From positions 1,240,001 through 1,304,000 of the forward strand of contig NZ_CP123961.1 in the NCBI RefSeq assembly GCF_036327415.1: a stretch of 64,000 nucleotides of DNA, read 5' to 3'. This DNA comes from Bartonella grahamii subsp. shimonis (GTDB lineage: Bacteria > Pseudomonadota > Alphaproteobacteria > Rhizobiales > Rhizobiaceae). Shown piece after piece: positions 60,497 through 64,000 of the stretch (the first letter of the stretch is position 1; every line of letters starts with the position of its first letter). Made by a program: the position numbers and the translations under genes. Under the pieces are notes generated by a model. That model was not told where the DNA came from, made no database searches, and was given only the letters and a program-made list of their open reading frames with translations.

Positions 60497-62656
60497 ACCC
60501 TTTTCTTTTCATCAAATTCTCCTCACCGCAAGATTTTTATCCATACTCATAAACCATTTTGGCTCATTTTTTACCAGTACATTTTTTATCATTTAAAGGC
60601 TTTCCTTACTCGAATAATCGATTACACTACAATAAGATAATCTCATATTTAACATCTTAATCTAACATTATTATCTATTTTGATCCGCGTTATCTTTTAC
60701 AGTAAAACAAATTCCAGATATAACTAATATTCTATCTGCCCCATGATTTTCTATAAAGTTTTTTCTTCGAGAACCAAAAAACAATTTTCCCCATGCCACC
60801 ATCTCACGCTTGGCTGTGCTCTTTAAAAAGCTAAGCTTTTTAGATTATTACTATCCCCTCTTTCAAATATTCCATTGATATCCAAACTGTTTTTCTGAGA
60901 AAATGTAAACAGCCTCTTTAAAAACACAAACAACTAACTGGCAGCATTGTTATTGATCAAATATAAGCTCTTATCGGCAAAATATTTCATTTTGTCATAT
61001 TCTCTACAGCTTTAACAGTATAATGAGTACCTTAGAAACTTTTAAGATGAATTTTTATTTTAATATTTTGATTTATAATGCATAGTTTATCTTAAAATTA
61101 TCTCATTTCAACTTTTCTTATCATCAATGAAACAAAATCATTTTCGTGCATCTTGGAACTTTCTCAAAACAGAAGCTATCGCGATATAGGGGCTAGAAAA
61201 GAGAATGATGTTTTTAGCTTGTACTTTTTATTGCGTAAATATGGAAGTGTTCATTTATGGGAGTCCGTTATATCTTTTTGGGACAGTGTCGCGAAATAGT
61301 TGTCCGACATATGTTGAGAACTATCTCTTAAAAAAAGCCTATGAATGAACAACACAAGTCTATTTTAATTTTGGATACCTTAATTTTTTCTGAAGGATAT
61401 GCTCCCATAAAAAAATGTAAGTAATAGTGGGGGCAATACGTGATCTCTCTTTTTTAAAAGATATTGTGATGCTTTTGAAAGTTCTAAAATCGAATGGACA
61501 GATGATGGTAAAGAGGAAAACAGGTTTCTTCCTTCCAGGCTTCATATTCTTGCTAAATGAAGCTATATTTCCGTTTCAGAGATTATTCAAGTAGAATCCG
61601 CAATATTTTTGCTCTAGTTACAAAAGCTGGAACGGCGCGCAGAGCTTTCATGACCACTGTATGACGCATTTTATAGTGTTTTTTTTTGTAAAGCTTGTGC
61701 TTTCGCTGTTGCTTGTAAATCAACACCCAAAATTAACACAAGCGGAATATTTAAAAGAAAGATTAAAGTGAATGAAAGCTATTTTGGTTTTTATCAGATG
61801 TTTTGCTAATAGCGATAGTCTCCATGGCTTGGTATTTGCTTATTCTTACGGTATTTGTATACATTCATTGTAAGTATATTGGTAAAGCTTAGATGCAAGG
61901 CGATTAGCCTTGATGCAAAAATAAAAGGTTAATGTGATATTAAAGATTTTTTCGTGTTATTATCGGTAGAAACATTGAAAGGGCTTGAACAAGCATGCTC
62001 TTTATCTCGCAATGTTTTTTCTACATTTATCTATGGTTTTCTTTGGTGAGGCATTACTTGGCAAAGTGTAGGAGATAAAATAAACTTGAAGTGCGTCTCC
62101 ATTTTATCAAGAAAAATATAAGGTATTTTGATCTAGAATATGTCACCAAGTATGCTGTCTTTTCGCACATGAAATTCATTTTTTCCTGAAGTATTTTCTT
62201 TTCCACTTAAATACGCTTTTCCTCCTCTTGACATGGATTGCGCGGCACATTCATTATCGAATTTGTCTATAAAGCTAAGCAAAGTGTATTTTAGACACTA
62301 TAAAGAAAACAACATTGGAAAAGATAATGATAAAAGAAGCTCTCTCTTCATACTTTTGCTATGTTTACCCCCCGTTTCTTCAATCCATTAGTTTAACACC
62401 ACCTATAAGGATTCATTTATATTTTCATGTACCGTTTTTTAGGCAAACCATTTTGACAATGCTTATCCCTCTTACTCCAAACAATATATTGATTTATAAT
62501 AATATTTCACTGTTTTGCATGTTGAATGAGAGACCAGAATATTTTAGGATCTGTCATTCCAAGTCTGTTTATTTGAATCAATCAAAACCAATACTCTTGT
62601 ATATCACAAGCGGGATGAGTGTGTGGACAAAATTTTTGTATAAGAAAGGAATAAAA
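60497..62656. other. Gene-poor decayed region
   Basis: About 2.2 kb without an intact known gene. On the - strand, 60671-60802 can encode a 43-residue peptide (MVAWGKLFFGSRRKNFIENH and onward) whose frame runs further upstream without a start. It looks coding-like but unassigned. At about 61676-61785 on the - strand a TadG-like hydrophobic piece is seen. The frame at 62315-62827 on the + strand is mostly chance upstream of the integrase scar. Confidence 0.5.
61676..61785 (-). pseudogene. Possible remnant of a TadG-like pilus-assembly protein
   Basis: On the - strand a short frame reads FLLNIPLVLILGVDLQATAK, then AQALQKKTL and a stop. The pattern of a hydrophobic helix, G-x-D and a polar helix with LQ resembles the N terminus of TadE/TadG proteins. 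The same frame continues with stops at NIADST, SETEI and ARI. The match is short and I assign it with low confidence. Confidence 0.3.
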
Positions 62657-62955
62657 ATGGCTCTTATGAACTGTCTTAATGCAAGCACTGTCGCAACATT
62701 GGGGGGGGATGGCAAATATAGTGATGGTGCTGGCTTGCTTCTTCATAAGCGTAAAGATGGGGGGCTCAATGGCTTTATCGTTATACTATTCACGGGCGGC
62801 GCCGTGCAATGGGCGTGGGGGGCTTGAGAAATGTTTCTTAAAAAACACGGGAACTGGTAACTCAATGGCGTTCTGTTTTGCATGAAGGTCGTGATCCCAT
62901 TAAAGAACGTGAGAAACAAAAGCTTGAGACAATGCGTAATCTCTATCATACATTG
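62657..62955 (+). pseudogene. Integrase N-terminal scar 3 (DUF4102-type, best preserved)
   Basis: A good ribosome binding site (AAGAAAGGAATAAAA) precedes ATG 62657. The frame reads TLGGDGKYSDGAGLLLHKRK and DGG. A one-base slip in a G tract at about 62760 shifts to GAQWLYRYTIHGRRRAMGVG and GLRNVS. A second shift gives RELVTQWRSVLHEGRDPIKE and REKQKLETMRNLYH. This is the arm-binding N-terminal domain (about 95 residues) of a DUF4102/tyrosine integrase. It ends a few bases from the stop of the convergent ETF-QO gene, and no catalytic domain follows. Confidence 0.8.
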
Positions 62956-62960
62956 GGGGG

Positions 62961-64000
62961 TTACATATTGGGATAGAAGGGGCCCTCATTGCCTTGCGGA
63001 CAGGTCCAAGTGATATTTTGGTTCGGATCTTTGATGTCGCATGTTTTACAATGTATGCAATTTGAAGCGTTGATCATATAAGTTAGATGATCATTATACT
63101 CTAGCCATTCGTAGACGGCGGCGGGACAATAGTGTGTGGAAGGTGCTCCATAAATAGCATATTCGGAATCTTTTTGTTTTTTAAATGAGATTATTTTTAA
63201 ATGGCAAGGTTGATTTTCTTCATGGTGCGTATTAGAAAGGGCAACACTTGAAAGACGATCAAAGGTTACAACACCATCTGGTTTTGGGTAAGTAATGGGT
63301 TGAAATTTTTCTGCTGGTTCAAGATATGCATAATCTTCCTTTCTGTGGGGGAGTGTTTTAAATAAGGAAAATCCAAACAGCTGTTGCCACCACATATCAA
63401 AACCGGCAAGTTTAATTCCATATTTTGTCCCATATTTTGCCCAGAGCGGTTTGGCATTTCGCACTTTATAAAGATCTTTACCAATGGGACCTTTTCGCCA
63501 TTGTTCTTCGATTTCTTTGACCTCATCATGGGCACGTCCTTGCGCGAGAGCGGTAGCGATTTTATCGGCAGCTAATATGCCAGATAAGATGGCATTGTGT
63601 GAGCCTTTGATGCGAGGAACATTGACAAAGCCAGCAGAGCAGCCAATAAGTGCTCCACCAGGAAAGGTGAGTTTTGGTACAGATTGCCAACCTCCTTCGC
63701 TGATAACACGTGCACCATAGGAAAGACGTTTTGCACCTTTGAAGATTTCATAGAGTTTGGGATGTGTTTTAAAACGTTGAAATTCTTCAAAAGGAGAAAG
63801 ATAAGGATTTTTGTAATCTAAGTGCACAACAAAACCAACAGAAATGACATTGTTTTCTTGGTGATAAAGAAAGCCACCACCACCGGTATTATTCTCTAAG
63901 GGCCAACCAGTGAAATGTTGCACTAAACCACGTTGGTGTTTGTGGGGATCAATTTCCCAGAGTTCTTTGAGGCCAAGACCAAATTTTTGTGGTTCACGAT
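62961..64000 (-). CDS. Electron transfer flavoprotein-ubiquinone oxidoreductase, C-terminal part (5' end outside window)
   Basis: ETF-QO passes electrons from electron transfer flavoprotein to ubiquinone at the inner membrane during fatty-acid and amino-acid oxidation. The frame is open to base 64000, so about 345 of some 550 residues are present. Visible are part of the FAD/quinone region with FPGGALIGCSAGFVNVPRIK and the C-terminal 4Fe-4S domain with NCIHCKTCDIKDPNQNITW followed by a further cysteine in TCPQG. Expression on the - strand runs toward the integrase scar. Confidence 0.95.
   Translation of the reverse strand, partial: REPQKFGLGLKELWEIDPHKHQRGLVQHFTGWPLENNTGGGGFLYHQENNVISVGFVVHLDYKNPYLSPFEEFQRFKTHPKLYEIFKGAKRLSYGARVISEGGWQSVPKLTFPGGALIGCSAGFVNVPRIKGSHNAILSGILAADKIATALAQGRAHDEVKEIEEQWRKGPIGKDLYKVRNAKPLWAKYGTKYGIKLAGFDMWWQQLFGFSLFKTLPHRKEDYAYLEPAEKFQPITYPKPDGVVTFDRLSSVALSNTHHEENQPCHLKIISFKKQKDSEYAIYGAPSTHYCPAAVYEWLEYNDHLTYMINASNCIHCKTCDIKDPNQNITWTCPQGNEGPFYPNM

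Noticed and set aside
62315..62656. Upstream part of a 170-codon + strand frame before integrase scar 3
   Set aside because: Composition is unlike a protein, while a good ribosome binding site and the integrase homology begin only at 62657.

Overview
The window is a low-GC alphaproteobacterial chromosome segment that fits Bartonella (Rhizobiales, Bartonellaceae). This rests on gene content and order: the bamA-lpxD-fabZ-lpxA-lpxI-lpxB cluster, gltA, a SecDF fusion, an FzlA-type GST-fold protein, and an Omp25/hemin-binding-protein-like porin with an AT-rich upstream region. It also rests on the many decayed phage fragments next to tRNA genes. The species cannot be fixed from this stretch alone. 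All family names come from recognising sequence motifs; no database search was run.

Layout. 1-6.1 kb: envelope biogenesis operon on the + strand (partial BamA, then lipid A and fatty-acid genes). 6.1-10.6 kb: a complete polar amino-acid ABC importer on the - strand, with two tandem substrate-binding paralogues that each keep the same promoter-like leader. 11.1-14.1 kb: gltA and gltX on the - strand. 14.2-24.5 kb: a + strand run of comEC, rpiA, a DUF2059 protein, gor, class II DAHP synthase, nadE and a second glutamyl-tRNA synthetase. 24.6-26.9 kb: rhlE-like helicase and nadK (-). 27.2 kb: tRNA-Arg(CCG), followed by 4.3 kb of decayed, partly phage-derived DNA. 31.5-33.6 kb: TerC/CBS membrane protein and tRNA-Lys(CTT). 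33.6-35.2 kb: gene-poor DNA with an integrase scar. 35.2-43.8 kb: a YbhN-like membrane protein, a KefB-type antiporter, SecDF, an MscS-type channel and a small exported protein. 44.4-45.4 kb: Hbp/Omp25-like porin with a 15-bp tandem repeat. 45.7-49.0 kb: prophage relic (terminase small subunit, BrnT-BrnA toxin-antitoxin, antirepressor, ERF annealase, YqaJ exonuclease, DUF488, AlpA-like regulator) ending at tRNA-Leu(CAG). 49.3-60.5 kb: gpmA, dapB, an integrase scar, fzlA, the engB-yidC-rnpA-rpmH cluster, mrp, proC and yraN-rsmI. 60.5-62.96 kb: decayed DNA with a third integrase scar. 62.96 kb to the end: 3' part of the ETF-ubiquinone oxidoreductase gene.

How it fits together. Most intact genes are core functions: outer-membrane assembly and lipid A, protein export and membrane insertion, tRNA charging, NAD(P) supply, central carbon metabolism and division. 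The accessory signal is genome decay. At least three fragments of the same DUF4102-type integrase N-terminus, all ending at nearly the same residue, lie scattered on both strands. The 3' end of each of the three tRNA genes faces gene-poor or phage-derived DNA. The prophage relic carries a recognisable two-component recombination module (ERF plus YqaJ), with the exonuclease broken by one frameshift and ERF present only as a C-terminal piece, and a BrnT-BrnA pair fused by a probable one-base slip. No CRISPR array, intact insertion sequence or clearly new intact system was found.
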